DNA of 64,000 nucleotides from positions 868,001 through 932,000 of the forward strand of contig JAPEHQ010000010.1 of NCBI GenBank assembly GCA_027405735.1. Direction: 5' to 3'. This stretch comes from Mucor racemosus (taxonomy: Eukaryota; Mucoromycota; Mucoromycetes; Mucorales; Mucoraceae). A program made the translations under genes and the position numbers. Positions 25,107-36,681 of the stretch are shown in pieces; within the stretch, counting starts at the first letter, position 1, and each line of letters starts with the position of its first letter. The notes beneath the pieces were generated by a model, which was given only the letters and a program-made list of their open reading frames with translations, made no database searches and was not told the origin of the DNA.

Positions 25107-26929
25107 CCACTACGGCCGACCTGTGCTATACAAGATGATTTCGTTGTGCCCAGGTGGACTGCACACTATAGCCTGAGCTGTTGTGCCCACTGAATATGGT
25201 TAAAAAGATAAAAATATGCACATGGGCACAACAAAAGAAACTGCATAATGTGAATTACTGGCAGTCTTTCACACATCAAATTGAATTAGTAATGAATAAC
25301 ATGAATCTGCTGGTGTGAGAACCAAGATTATGAAATATAAAAACTTAACTACTGTATAATTTAAAATCACAAACAACAATTATAGATAATTGTATAATCT
25401 GAATTAGTAATTGCTGATCCCTTTTCCCATTAGCTTTAAAACCAAGAAGATCGAATTACTGCATTAGTAATTTGAATTAGACATTTAATATAATAAATAC
25501 CACAACGATCCATCGAGCAGATGAATCGTTGCTTTACTTTATACCTTTAATAAACTTAGAAGAGTTATAATTGTATTTCCTATCGCTTTTTATAATTACG
25601 TTTTTGTAGCACTGCATACGAGCACAAAGCTAATCTTGTATGTGCAGAATTATAGATTTTGTCCGTGTGCATAACATTAATTCCATGTGTGCATAATAGT
25701 AGAATTTCCATAAACATATCATTATCTTTATTTGTGCAGAATAAGAAATTTGACCATGAACATAATGAGCTGAACGTATGGGCACAAATTGATTGATTTG
25801 TACGTGAGCATCGTGCCGTTCTCAAAATTCCATAGCATTTTTTTACTGGAATGGGTTTTTAAATTACATTTGCTTTTATTAATACAAACTACTATATACA
25901 ATACAATTCAATGCGTTGTTGATATAGAGCAATAGACGCAAGAGCCAATAGATTTACGATTATCATTATTTGTAAATATGTTTGTAGCTGTAATATTTGC
26001 AGCAACAATGGTTTTTGCTTGGGCATAAACTTAAATAATAACATTTATTGTTTACATTTATACCGCAAGACAAATCTAAGATTATAGATGTTACTTTATC
26101 ACACATGAAATTTAAACAAATTAACCTTTTTAAACTTACTATTTTAGTTTACGATTGTCAGCTGTAAAAAGATTTGTTTTCAAGTAGTATACAGTAGCTA
26201 CGATTAGAACTATGGTTATTATACAAGACGGACATTAGATTATTCTTTTTTTATTTTTGTTTCTATATCATTTGAAATTTTATCACCACTTTTCTGGAAC
26301 ATTTCGTGGGTTTGTAGCCAGTACATGCTTTTTATTGAGTAGATATAAATATCATTGCCTTCGATTTGATCTGGTAATCAAGAAATACGTCCAACAATAC
26401 AATAGTAAATAATGATATTTGATCCTAAAATGCGGTTAAATAAAAATATAAGTCTCTAATATAACGACTGCTACCTATATTAAAAACATTAGTCCCTTAT
26501 GTTAACATGCGTATTCAAATAAAAGAAAAGAATACCAGCTTGATAGTCTGATATGCCTTATCAAACGGTGAATATATCCTTGGAATATAAAAACAAAAAG
26601 AGAGAAACAACACGTACTGTAGAAAAGGATTTTCAAGGCTTTACATTATTTAGCGCATTTAAAACCCTGCTGAATTGCACATTTCAGCCAATGCAAAAGC
26701 AGCATTACAGCGCCTGAACTATAAACTAAGCAAAATAGACAATATCTGTTACTATAATAGAAACATAAAATTTTCTACTAGAAAAACCGTCTGTCATGAC
26801 ATACATTCATTAAAAAATTGCAAAAACGAGCCTGTAGTAGAGCGATGCCGTAATTGAACGTAGCAATATTGATTGCTTAGGTCTCTTATATTATGGTATA
26901 TCTAAGTTTTAAATAAAAAAGTGTCTCTT

Positions 26930-27475
26930 TTTTAATAACTTTTCTTATATTTAACCACGTACGGACTGAAAATTCAGACTTTGTAGCGGACATTTTCGGG
27001 GCTCATTTTATCCTTACCAACACTCATGATTTTGATCAAAAAACAGAAAAATCAAATTTTGATACCAAAATCAACGTTTAAATATACTACATTGTGAGAG
27101 AAAATTGTAGCCACAGCTAATACATATTTTATACAAGCTTAATATTAAATGTTAAGTAATGAAACTTTGTACTTTTGGCCCAAAAATGGTTTTTTGATTT
27201 AAGGATTTTCATGTAATATTTTGCAATAAAAATGTTTGTTATTTTTTATTGAGCAAATAGAGTACTAAATTTTGCATATGTGTATATTTTTTGTTTTTAT
27301 AATTGGTAGTATAATTAACTCTAGATTTGCAAAATCAGAAAAAAAAAATTAAAAAATGTCAAAATTGATGATCTGGACAAAAATAATTTTCTAAATTAAT
27401 ATTCCGCTTATAAGCTTTGTAAGTCTTAAAAATAAGAAATTTCATAATACTGGAGAACTTTTTCAAGAATTAATG
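26930..27475 (+). repeat. Dispersed repeat R1, copy 2
   Basis: A non-coding block of about 540 bp closely matching 50330-50895 in the same orientation and, more weakly, 6060-6430 in inverse orientation. Shared words in order include accacgtac, actgaaaattcag, gtagcggacattttcgggg, caacactcatgattttgatc and tgatgatctggacaa. It has no coding capacity. Its function, if any, is unknown. Confidence 0.75.
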
Positions 27476-27601
27476 ATGCTGTAACCACCTGATTTAAGCT
27501 TATTACTGTAAATATATATACATGTTAATATTATGTGGTAGTTTACTTGATGATAACATAGTCTTACTTGATGATTAATGCGCTGGAGGTAATTTACATT
27601 A

Positions 27602-27720
27602 AGGTTTAGTCTTCTTACCCCTCCAATATCATAAACATAAGCATGGCCATCACTGGAACCTATTGCCACCTTTTTACGTACCCTCTTTGTCCCAAGCCAA
27701 TTTATTCAATGCTTTACCAG
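27602..27720 (-). pseudogene. Dynein intermediate-chain C-terminal fragment, copy A
   Basis: Read on the minus strand, the sequence encodes ALNKLAWDKEG, then a stop and a one-base frame change, then KVAIGSSDGHAYVYDIGG. This matches the last WD40 blade of cytoplasmic dynein intermediate chains, whose family consensus is of the type ALN..W...G..IA.GDSEG...YDVGE. The frame is broken and nothing upstream is present, so this is a gene fragment carried inside the TIR element. A longer copy lies at 51010-51287. Confidence 0.65.
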
Positions 27721-27998
27721 AACAAACTTACTTTTGACCTATAAAAATTGATTCATTAGTAAAATCAATTATTAATAACAAGCTAATGAGTAATAATTAT
27801 GGTGTACCTTTGATAGTTGGTAGTGATATACAAGACAACATCTTGTTTTCCTCTTCTTAGCTGTTGGCCACTAAATAGAAATAAATGCTTTTTAGAAACT
27901 AAATAGACTAACATGAGTTTATTCATTCATTTAAATCATGTCAATACTATACATACTTTTATAATCACCAGTTTTTCTCCAGGTAGATATCGACTTTA

Positions 27999-28346
27999 TG
28001 TTACGCCAGGAGATTATATCAATCTCAAAGCTAAAATATGTACTAAATCATTTAATAAAAATAAAGGAAAACTGTTATAAAATGAAAGAGCACACTAAAA
28101 CTAAAGAACTTTATTATAAGATCGAACCATCTTCTTTTATATTCACATTCTCTAATTATATGACCTGTTTAAATGAGTCTATTTATATATATACATATAT
28201 CCAATCAAATCTAGGTTAAACACACTAGTTCCATATTCCTGCATACACGGAGCTTCATAACATAATACACAGCAATGTAGAACTTAACATATCAAACTGT
28301 GTCGTAATCTTAACCAAGGAATGCACCCAGATCTGTGGATGCAACA
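27999..28346 (+). mobile_element. Solo LTR, family L1, copy 1
   Basis: A 348-bp sequence starting TGTTACGCCAGG and ending GGATGCAACA (TG...CA). It is flanked by the 5-bp duplication cttta at 27994-27998 and 28347-28351. The paralogous site in copy B (around 52660) lacks it, giving a clean empty site. Related copies are at 29132-29473 and 48741-49092. No internal retroelement region adjoins it. Confidence 0.88.
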
Positions 28347-28993
28347 CTTTAGACCAAAAAAAGCATTGATTATAACGTAGATGATGGAACAAAATGATTA
28401 AGTCCTGGACGCTTTTTTTGTTCAAAAAAGATATTATAACGTGCCCTAACATTAACAGTTAATAATTTATTTCCAAATAAGCAATAGGAAAAACATGTAC
28501 TTGTACCTGCTACTGGATTTCAGTTTATAAGAAAATATTAGTCTTTTTGATGTAGTTTTAAGCGTAAATAAAAGAGCTGAGGAGGAAAGAGTAGGGAAGA
28601 AAAAAGATTTTGTGTGTTACAAACAGGAATTTACAAAGGCATACATACTTTTAGTGTTATCAAACAGGTTGTTGTCGCTGTTCCCCGAAAGAAGAACATG
28701 GGCAGAACTCTTTCAAACACCAAATTTCAAATTGATATGTAGTATCTCGTATCTCGTCAATAAATAAGACAATTCTGTTGAATCAGAGTAACTCACATTT
28801 GCTTTAAACCATTCAAATTATCTTTATTATTAATTAATTAATTATATTATAATTGATATACTTTAATAAATTGACTAAGAAACCTTGATCTTATTGCTCT
28901 GCTTATCTGGGCATAATGATCTATACAAAATTTTTATTTCGCCCATCTGTGCAGATCATTATGCCCACCGGAAGCATAGTTCGGCCGTAATGG

Positions 28994-29131
28994 TATTGAT
29001 GTATTTCCTATAAACCCACAAAGTTTTAACAAAAGCAAATTACGTGAATTTGGTTGATTGTTATACGTACTGTATATACAAGAAAACTATTTACAGTATA
29101 AGCAGTATATATATATCCGAGAGCGCTTTAA
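28994..29131. other. Short spacer between TIR element A and solo LTR
   Basis: A 138-bp AT-rich stretch with a TA-rich run near 29107. No feature is seen. Confidence 0.3.
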
Positions 29132-29473
29132 TGTCACGCCAGATATTATGTCAGTCTCAAAGCTAAAACATGTACTAAATTATTTAATAAAGATAAAGAA
29201 AAATTGTAATAAAATGAAAGAGCACATTAAAATCAAAGAACTTTATTATAAGATCGAAACATCTTTTTTTATATTCACATTCTTTAATTATATGACTAAT
29301 CTAAAATGAGTCTATTTATATATGTACATCCAACCAAGCCTTGGTAACACACACTAGTCTTACGTATAGTGTAACTGAGCTTTATAACATAATACACAGC
29401 AATTTAGAACTTATCATATTAAACTGTGCCGTAAACTTAACCAAGAAATGTACACAGATCTGTGGATGCAACA
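29132..29473 (+). mobile_element. Solo LTR, family L1, copy 2 (diverged)
   Basis: A 342-bp sequence starting TGTCACGCCAGA and ending GGATGCAACA, collinear with the L1 copies at 27999 and 48741 but with more substitutions. The flanking 5-mers do not match, so the duplication has decayed or one flank was rearranged. It is older than the other two by eye. Confidence 0.8.
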
Positions 29474-29486
29474 ATCTAGTTCTAAC

Positions 29487-30060
29487 TTTGTCGTATATTT
29501 TCATGTTTGATAAATAGTACTTAAAAAAGAATAAAATTAAAGCAGAATGAGTAATGAGTAATGAATCAGTTCTTCAACTGTATAATAAAAACAAGATATC
29601 GTTTATTTAGATATAAAAGTACGGCTTTTTATATTGATTTGACATTGAAATCCTGAGATGTAATTAAAGACACTATTGAACCATTAAATCTGTTTGATAG
29701 TAAATCTATGGATTGAAATGAATCAATCATAATTTAACCGTTCTTTCAGAGCTTGTGAATTGCCTTGTTTTAATGCTGCGCTAAATGTGTTTGTTGGATG
29801 TCGATTTGATAGCTACTTGATTGATTAACCGCTGGGATGAAATAATGTGTTGTCATAATTGAGGCCTAAGCGTTCGTTTTTGGTAATTACTAGATTAAAC
29901 TTAGTACGCTAGGAGTTTCTTATATCTGATATCAAGACTTTGCACTTCAATACATGCCGTAATCAATAGATTGTAAGATGTATTGATACTGTAGAAAGTG
30001 ATACCATATGGTACTTGATGGCATATTATACAGTAACATAGTATATGATTCATATTTTTG
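29487..30060 (+). repeat. Dispersed repeat R2, copy 1 (uninterrupted)
   Basis: Matches 49273-50055 in the same orientation, for example gtaatgaatcagttctt, caagatat.gtttatttagatataaaagta, cagagcttgtga and cttgcacttcaatacatg-type words. This copy lacks the solo LTR found inside the other one. No coding capacity. Confidence 0.75.
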
Positions 30061-30409
30061 CCAATGGTCGTCACTCTTCCAAAAAAAAAAAGCCGAACAA
30101 TCTCCGGGAAGCGGCCATCTAATAATATTTCCAGGCTTTAAATTTTTAGAAAAAATCACCGGACAGCCCGGACGTGGTTGTTTAAATATCCCAAGCAGCT
30201 ATAAGATGCAGATATCAAAATTTCACACAAAAATTAAGGTTCGACTATATTGCTATTAATTACTCAAATGCTTATTTTAAGTAAAGCATAAATACAGCCT
30301 ACAACATTATTAGCCTAATAACGGATTTAACTTGAAAAGTATAAGATGATACAAACGGATTCAAAAAAAGTCCATAAAATCACAAATTTAAAGGATTTAT
30401 ATATAAAAG
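30061..30409. other. Intergenic, no gene seen
   Basis: About 350 bp. The middle (30090-30180) is GC-richer than its surroundings, with gaagcggccatc and cggacagcccggacg. It has no supported frame or RNA fold that I can defend. Confidence 0.3.
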
Positions 30410-30780
30410 CACTACGGCCGACCTGTGTTGCTGCACAAGATAATTTTATTGTGCCCAGGTAGGCTGCACACTATTATGGCCTGATGAATTGTTGCGCTCG
30501 CTTAATAATGGCTGAAAGGATAACAAGATGCACATGGGCACAACAAAAGAAACTGCACACGAGCATAACAAAAAGCCTGTATGTGCGGAACTATAGATTC
30601 TGTCTGTGTGCATGACATAAGTACCATGTGTGCATAATAGTAGAATTTCCCAAAAGTATATCATTGCCTTCGATTTGATCTGGTAATCAAGAAATACGTC
30701 CAACAATACAGTAGTAAATAATGATATTTAATCTTAGAATGCGGTTAAATAAAAATATCGGTTTCTAATATAGACTGCTA
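30410..30780. mobile_element. TIR element left-end fragment (copy C)
   Basis: Starts CACTACGGCCGACCTGTG and follows copy A (25107 onward) through gtgcccaggt, gcacatgggcacaacaaaag, catgtgtgcataatagtaga and gatttgatctggtaatcaag. It lacks the two internal insertions present in copy A. No matching right end lies nearby; the sequence runs into repeat R3. It is a truncated copy. Confidence 0.6.
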
Positions 30781-30784
30781 CCTA

Positions 30785-32150
30785 TATGCCAACGTACCTG
30801 AAATGCTCAACTTTAATCTAAAGCTATGTTCCTGAAAATATCCAATCTTTCGCAGTTGGCAAATTCGAATGATGCAGAAATGGCCAGCTTAAAATTGAGA
30901 AAGCGTATTTGAAATGAAAATAAGTCGAGAAAATACTAAGGTATTGCAATGATGGATATTAAGTAAAGTCTAGATTATTTTTCATTCTCTACCAGGATAT
31001 TTAGTTTTTGGATGGCTGTAAAGACTTTTTTATTTTTTTATAAATTTTGTGAGAGCACTTTTTATGTTATAGAGATCCATGAAGTGATGAAAGGTATGCA
31101 AAACTAAAACCATAAAATAGTACTCATTAGCGCCTATCTAACAAATTTTATTTCGTCAACAAATATTGATTTTTCGTCGAGAAAATTGCCATTGAGTAAT
31201 TAATTTTTTTCATTTATATTCATGCGTCTGATAAAGTTATAATATTTTGAAAAAAACTAAATTGGATCCGAGAGAGCCCAACGAGGTTGATGACATGAAT
31301 TTAACAAATATTTGAAATTTACTACAAAAATGCCCAAAAAAATGAAAAAATAAAAGTGCTCAGAATCTTTTTTTACTGAAATATGTTATAGAGTGCTTCA
31401 AAATAAGTAAATTTTGTTATTAAAAAGTGTTCGTATAACTTATTTTTTTGCAGAGATAGGAAGCCTCAAAGTTTTTGATTTTTAGTAGTGAAATACCTAT
31501 AAAAATCTGAAACATTCACTATGAAGGAGAAATCTCTTACTTCTCTTTAGTCTTAATTGTGCCATATTAAGACGAAATTCAAAAAAATAAGCGGTGAAAT
31601 TTTCTTATTTTCCTTAATGTGGTACAATTAAGAGAATTAAGAGATTTTTTCTTCATAGTGATTAGTACTGAAAAAGTTATGCTAACTGCAAAAAGTAGGA
31701 TATTTCCGGATACTCATTTTTGGATTAAAGTTAAACATCTCAGGTACATTGACATATATTTTTCCCTGCTGCTATTTAGTGGAAAAAAAATGAGCAGGGA
31801 TAAAAAGTGAGACCCAGGTTTCAAGAATAAAGCGGCTCAGTAAATTTCTTTGCTTTGGAGTCTTTCGTGAGATATAGGTTAAATTTAGAAATAGGTAGCA
31901 TGATTCGGCCAATTTATATCTGTTTAGCAGTGTCCAAAGTATATCCTAAAAATGTTTAGTGTAAGGTTAGTTATAGAAAAGAGGGAATGCTCCGATTTTG
32001 AAGATTGGAAACTGCGAAAATTCGAATTTTGTTCGAGCAGGTGTCTACAAAAAATACCAAATCCATTTTAATTTATGGAGTGTAACTTGTTCTGAATATT
32101 GTATATCAGAGCCTTAATAAAGTTCGCCAAATTATGAAACTTTCTATATA
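30785..32150 (+). repeat. Dispersed repeat R3, copy in plus orientation
   Basis: About 31180-31830 aligns with the inverse complement of about 43080-43560 and with the palindrome arms near 55900-56200. Conserved words in order include aaatattgatttttcgt, ttggatccgagagag, caacgaggttgatgacatgaa and gagataggaagcctcaaag. A shorter segment at 30785-30900 resembles the same family in inverse orientation (gtacctgaaatgctcaac), so the copy may be rearranged. It is non-coding. Confidence 0.6.
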
Positions 32151-32757
32151 TATATAACGTGAATATATTGATTAATTAATTAATTAATTGTCATAAAATT
32201 TAAATATATTGCTTCAGTAAAAAATATAAAACCTATTCTTTATTGTTAGATGTTTCATAAAGGAACAGCTTCTTCAATGACAAAGACTTAATCTCAATAT
32301 GTCGTATCAACAAAGGCTACTATAGTACTTGCAACACCTTGTCCATTTAGGTTCGTCTGCATGCGATTTGTTATTTTGATTTATTCGCAATATCGTCAGC
32401 AAGTAGATCTTGCAACATTTCCGTTATCAATAGGTGACAGAAATTGTTCAAGTGTTTGGACGGTTTGTTTACACCTGAACCAAAACTGTATCAGGCTTTC
32501 ATCAAGTATAGAAGAAAAGTTTGTGTAAAGGCATACATATCATCATTGAACCAATCTGAACGTATTAATGACCTGTTACTGATGTACTTTGTACGTTCAC
32601 ATGATATATTATAGAAAATTTTATTTGTATATATTGTGTGCATGTGTCACAAACTATTTTCTGCATGACATAAAGCATCTTTCATGTCATTTCTTAATTA
32701 TGATACACTAATCATCTCGTGAAACAATGGAAAGCCTGTAATGACAGGATTTTTCTA
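32151..32757. other. Intergenic, 3' flank of GH125 gene
   Basis: About 600 bp with a short ATTA repeat near 32170-32190. No gene is seen. The right end should hold the GH125 polyadenylation region. Confidence 0.4.
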
Positions 32758-34842
32758 CTATTGCTTTGCAATCAAATGTGGTCGTTCTTTCATAACTTTC
32801 ATGATTGCTTGACCAAATAATCCGTTTGCCCATGAAAACCAAGAGCGGGTATAGCCACTGTTATTATCACCATCTGATTTATGATAAACATTGAATGATT
32901 CATGTATTAAGCCTGTATCATCTGTGGATTTTAAGATGATATCTAATGCTTCTTTAATTTCATTATCATCTGCTGATGTGAGAATCTATAGTTATGAGAG
33001 AAAAGAGTTTGTAAAGATGTGACATGACATGACATGACATGCGCAACAAGAATACTACTTACTCGAACAATCTGAGACATGGGCCATGCAAATGCTAATC
33101 CAACCTATACATATACAATAATATATTAATTTAAAAAAAATTTACAGGCACAGTATGCAATACATTACATGAGGTCCACCGATGCCAGAACCACGGGATC
33201 CTGAGAAATAATAAGGATTATCTTTTGATAAAACCAGCTTTCTTGTGTTTTGATAAGTGGTATCATTTTGATTCAAGAATCCAATCAGACTTAACGATAA
33301 CAAAGATGGAACATTGGCATCATCCATAATAAGCGAAGAACCATAGCCATCCACCTCATCTAAATATACAAAGCAAAATAAATGTCTATTTACAGTGAAC
33401 CCACAATGAGTATATCTTACAAGCAAATATCTTTCCATAAGTGGGATGATCAATCAAACCATACTTATAAATGGCATCTTTGATCTCTTTTGATAAACGT
33501 GATGTTTCTGAAGCCAATATTTGAATTTTGGATGATTTGTTTGCAACAGAAGATTTCGAGAGTAATTGAGATATATGATCTAATTCAACTGACAGCATGG
33601 CATTTCCGGGTATAAAGAATGGGAATACAGTTGCATCATCTGAAGGTCTAAATAAACTTTTGACCATACCAGTGTACTTGACTGGTTGACCACGACCATT
33701 TAAGAATTGTGTTTCTGTTGGTCTATCAGCTGTTTGAAAAAATAAATAATCCGTATCAAGTGCTTCTCCTATATTCTTGATAGTGATTAATGATACTTGA
33801 ACCTTATTATTCGTGTATGCATTTGTATGTTACCTGAAGTCGTATTAAATGTTGGATCTTGTTGTAATTTTATAGTATTTAAAATATTCTCAACAGCATC
33901 TACCCAAATGGTATTATTTACAAATGAATCGTCTCCAGTTTGATTCCAATATTGGTAAGATAAACTCATGAAAGAAGCCAAAGAGTCTATTTCCCATTTA
34001 TTTTCGAAAACTAAAATAAAAAGGGGAGAGGGAGTACTAGTTAAATAGGATATAGGAGCTATACAGACGTAAAATAAACTTTACCTCCATCTAGCAACTG
34101 CACTGCTCTTTTATCGAATTGTTGCGAATGTGTATATCTCGCTAAGGCCTCAATGTTGTTTGGTTCTTTGAAAGCATTTGCGTAAGGATCTGTATTGATA
34201 AATTGAGCTTGCATATAAATTGCACCCAGGAATAGTCTCTTTAGATTAAAATCATGTTTAATATAGTCGATATAGGGTAATAATTGATTTGCTGAATCAC
34301 GAAGCCACATTGCATTAATATCGCCAGTAATAACAAAGGACAATGGATGGCAATTATCATTCAGGGCAATGCAAGCAGTACTTTCAATAGTTGTATCTAA
34401 TGTATTTGGGTAAGCATTGGTAAATAAGCGAGCTAAATCTAGGTTTGCAATCTACATTATTATGTCATTTATCGTTAGTGATTTTCTTTACAAAGCGGAG
34501 CATCATTCTGTATGAAATGCATAGCATACCCTTGATGTAATGTTACTAATAACCGATTCAACTACAACGCTAGTAAACTTTCGACATGCTTCAGCAGGTC
34601 TTTGGAATGGTAAATCTAATAGACCACCACTACCCGGATTATGAAATATTTTAGAGTATCTACAAGATATGATTTAGGGAAAATATCAAAATGTTGAATG
34701 CTATACACAAATTTTACTCTGAATAATCTGGACAAGAAGAAGACATCTCTGTAGTTTTTGCAATTAATAAAAAGAAAAGTATCGAGCAAATAAAAGAAAA
34801 AGAGAAAAAAGTAGATGTAAATACGATTGTAATCCAATACAT
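32758..34842 (-). CDS. GH125 family exo-alpha-1,6-mannosidase (Mug157-like)
   Basis: Eight exons (34718-34842, 34530-34659, 34085-34451, 33834-34010, 33421-33768, 33169-33359, 33063-33104, 32758-32985) give 535 aa. GH125 enzymes remove alpha-1,6-linked mannose; fungal members include S. pombe Mug157. The N-terminus has a hydrophobic signal-anchor (ITIVFTSTFFSFSFICSILF), so the enzyme should face the lumen or outside. Family blocks are clear: CPDYSEYSK, SGGLLDLPFQRP-like, TGDINAMWLRDSANQLLPYI, QTADRPTETQFLNGRG, FRPSDDATVFPFFIPGNAML, YEVDGYGSSLIMDDANVPSL and GIGGPHVGLAFAWPMSQIVR. The seventh exon is only 42 bp. All seven introns keep frame. A small pentamer repeat lies in the last intron. Confidence 0.93.
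33022..33043. repeat. ACATG pentamer microsatellite in GH125 intron 7
   Basis: Four consecutive copies of acatg within the 77-bp intron between 32985 and 33063. It is short and likely variable between strains. Confidence 0.8.
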
Positions 34843-34996
34843 GTATTTATACGTATTTAATGCGTAAATGTAGAATAATAGAAATAGGGAAAATACTACA
34901 AGTAGTAAGGGATGAGGAAAGGGGCATAGTTGTTTTATGCAAGAAGAAGCACTTTGTTTTATACGGTAATTTATTGTAAAATACTAATATCCCAAA

Positions 34997-36392
34997 TCAT
35001 ACTGTCACTTTCCAGAATACAATTCTTTGTATAATCTTACGAATCATGTCTTGAATGATAGGCATGATCTTTCCTATGATCGCATAAGCAATGGGTGACT
35101 TTTTTCTCCATAGGATATAGAAGACTATCAATAAAATAGCCGAATTTGCCATTAAATGTTTTATCAAAACTTTAGTAATACCCAAAGCACTCCATTTACG
35201 GTTTAGATCTCTTTCTTCTCGTAGCTTAATGCCTCTTCGAAGTCGGTCAATTTGTTCAGTTAATGCGGTTACTTCTGTTTGAAGCTTTTCTAATGCTCTA
35301 TCTGATTTTTTGAATTTAGATGTTTGTTTCTTTTTATTACTGCTAGTTGATGTTGATGTGGATGAAAGATGCGGTGATGAATGCTGTTGTTTACTGTTTG
35401 ATTTCTTTCTATTACTTGAAGAAGGAACAGTATAGGGCGATTGTCTTGGTGACGATAAAACCAAATTAGATGTTGCTGCTGCTACTTCACGGTCAAGTGT
35501 ATCTGCCTCTGATAAAATATCTTGATGTTGTTGTTGTTGTTGTTGTTTCTGTAAAAAGTCCATTGGTTGTACATAATTTTGTTTATTTTGTTGTTGTAAT
35601 TGACTTAGCACCCATTGTCCAGTTACTGAATTATAGCCTGGTGATGTTATTGGAGTTATAGGATATTCATTTGTTGATATAACATCAGAAAAGCTATTGT
35701 GCCGACTATCATTATAATACTTTTGTTGAAGACTATTATGACGAGGAGCTGACCTAAATGGAGATGATGCTGTGGCTGATGTAGGAGGTGAATTCAAGAC
35801 ATCTTCTTGCATTAGCTGATCTGCTTCAATGTGATTTAAAAAGTTTTCTTGTAATTCAAATTCTGTAGGGTCATATGCATCTTGAAATAATTCTATGGGG
35901 ATTCATATACATATATTAATTTTTATGTTTGGGTATAACAAACAAAGTAATATCACCTTCATCTTCATGTTCAATATCTGAATTGCTGTTGTATTGTAAA
36001 CTATTCAATGCTTTTTTAAAAAATTCAGTCTGTTCATGGCGAGGGTATCTGTGCACAAGCTTTTTTACAGAATAAGTCTTTTGTGCAATCATATGAAAAT
36101 TAACATCTTGACTTACTTCTGTTAGTAATTGGATTAATGATTCCACGTAAAGCTTTTGTGCTTCAATAGGACTCATTCCTTTCATACGGCTCCATGCCTT
36201 CCATTTTGCATAATTAACTACTTGTCTAGATGAAGGTCTTGGTATATTAATATCTGCTTCCGTTGCTTGTTTATATAGTCCATAAAATTGAAGTTTTTCT
36301 GCCGCAGTTGGTTGTAATGTACTGTTTTGAGGTATTGCACGAATAATAGACAATGCTTGTGCAAATTTCAATTGTGTAGTGTACGAGGACAT
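34997..36392 (-). CDS. Tail-anchored acyl-CoA-binding domain protein (ACBD4/5-like)
   Basis: Two exons (35957-36392, 34997-35892) with a 64-bp intron give 443 aa. The N-terminal 95 residues form an acyl-CoA-binding domain: QLKFAQALSIIRAIP, KLQFYGLYKQATEADI, and YAKWKAWSRMKGMSPIEA with KLYVESL. The middle is Ser/Gln/Asn-rich and probably disordered. A basic coiled coil (RALEKLQTEVTALTEQIDRL) precedes a single C-terminal membrane segment (ANSAILLIVFYILW) and a basic tail. The layout matches ACBD4/5 proteins that bind long-chain acyl-CoA and anchor in peroxisome or ER membranes. The target membrane is inferred from layout only. Confidence 0.88.
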
Positions 36393-36681
36393 TCTTATTA
36401 TAATACGGCAAGTAGAAAGAAAAAAGGAAAGAAAGAACGAAAAAGAACCAAGAAAAAAAAGATGGAGCCCTAATCCTAACCCTAACCCTAATATGTGTGT
36501 GTGTGTGAGAGAGTAAAGCTGATTTAGGGGAATTCATATAATTATTTTTTCTTGAAGGGTATAAAAGATGAGTAAGCTGCTTCAGACCAATGAGAAATAT
36601 GTCACAAGATGAAAGAGTTTCACACACAAGATATAATATATGTCATTTTTATTTACTAATTCTATAAATGTTTTTGATTAT
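36393..36681. promoter_or_regulatory. ACBD gene promoter with telomere-like repeat
   Basis: The 289-bp gap lies between the Has1 stop and the ACBD start, both genes on the minus strand. At 36468-36492 four CCCTAA-type units occur in a row (CCCTAAT, CCTAA, CCCTAA, CCCTAAT), followed by a TG run near 36494-36505. Such TTAGGG/telobox motifs bind Myb-type telobox proteins in several eukaryotes and act in promoters. Regulation of this gene by it is inference. Confidence 0.5.

Larger units (their letters stand above)
25107..28993. mobile_element. TIR element, copy A (non-autonomous), with nested insertions
   Basis: The left end starts CCACTACGGCCGACCTGTGC and the right end is the inverse complement of CCATTACGGCCGAACTATGC, 17 of 20 positions matching. 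Related ends occur at 30410 (left) and 59189 (right). No transposase frame is visible, so it would be non-autonomous. Inside are repeat R1 (26930-27475), a broken dynein intermediate-chain fragment (27602-27720) and a solo LTR (27999-28346). About 360 bp near 25250-25612 is also an insertion relative to the copy at 30540, flanked by a repeated actgca word. The internal order recurs in copy B (50186-53835). I found no convincing target-site duplication. Confidence 0.6.

Noticed and set aside
25107..28993. Target-site duplication tatt for TIR element A
   Set aside because: It only works if the left end is moved three bases outward, breaking the match between the two inverted ends.
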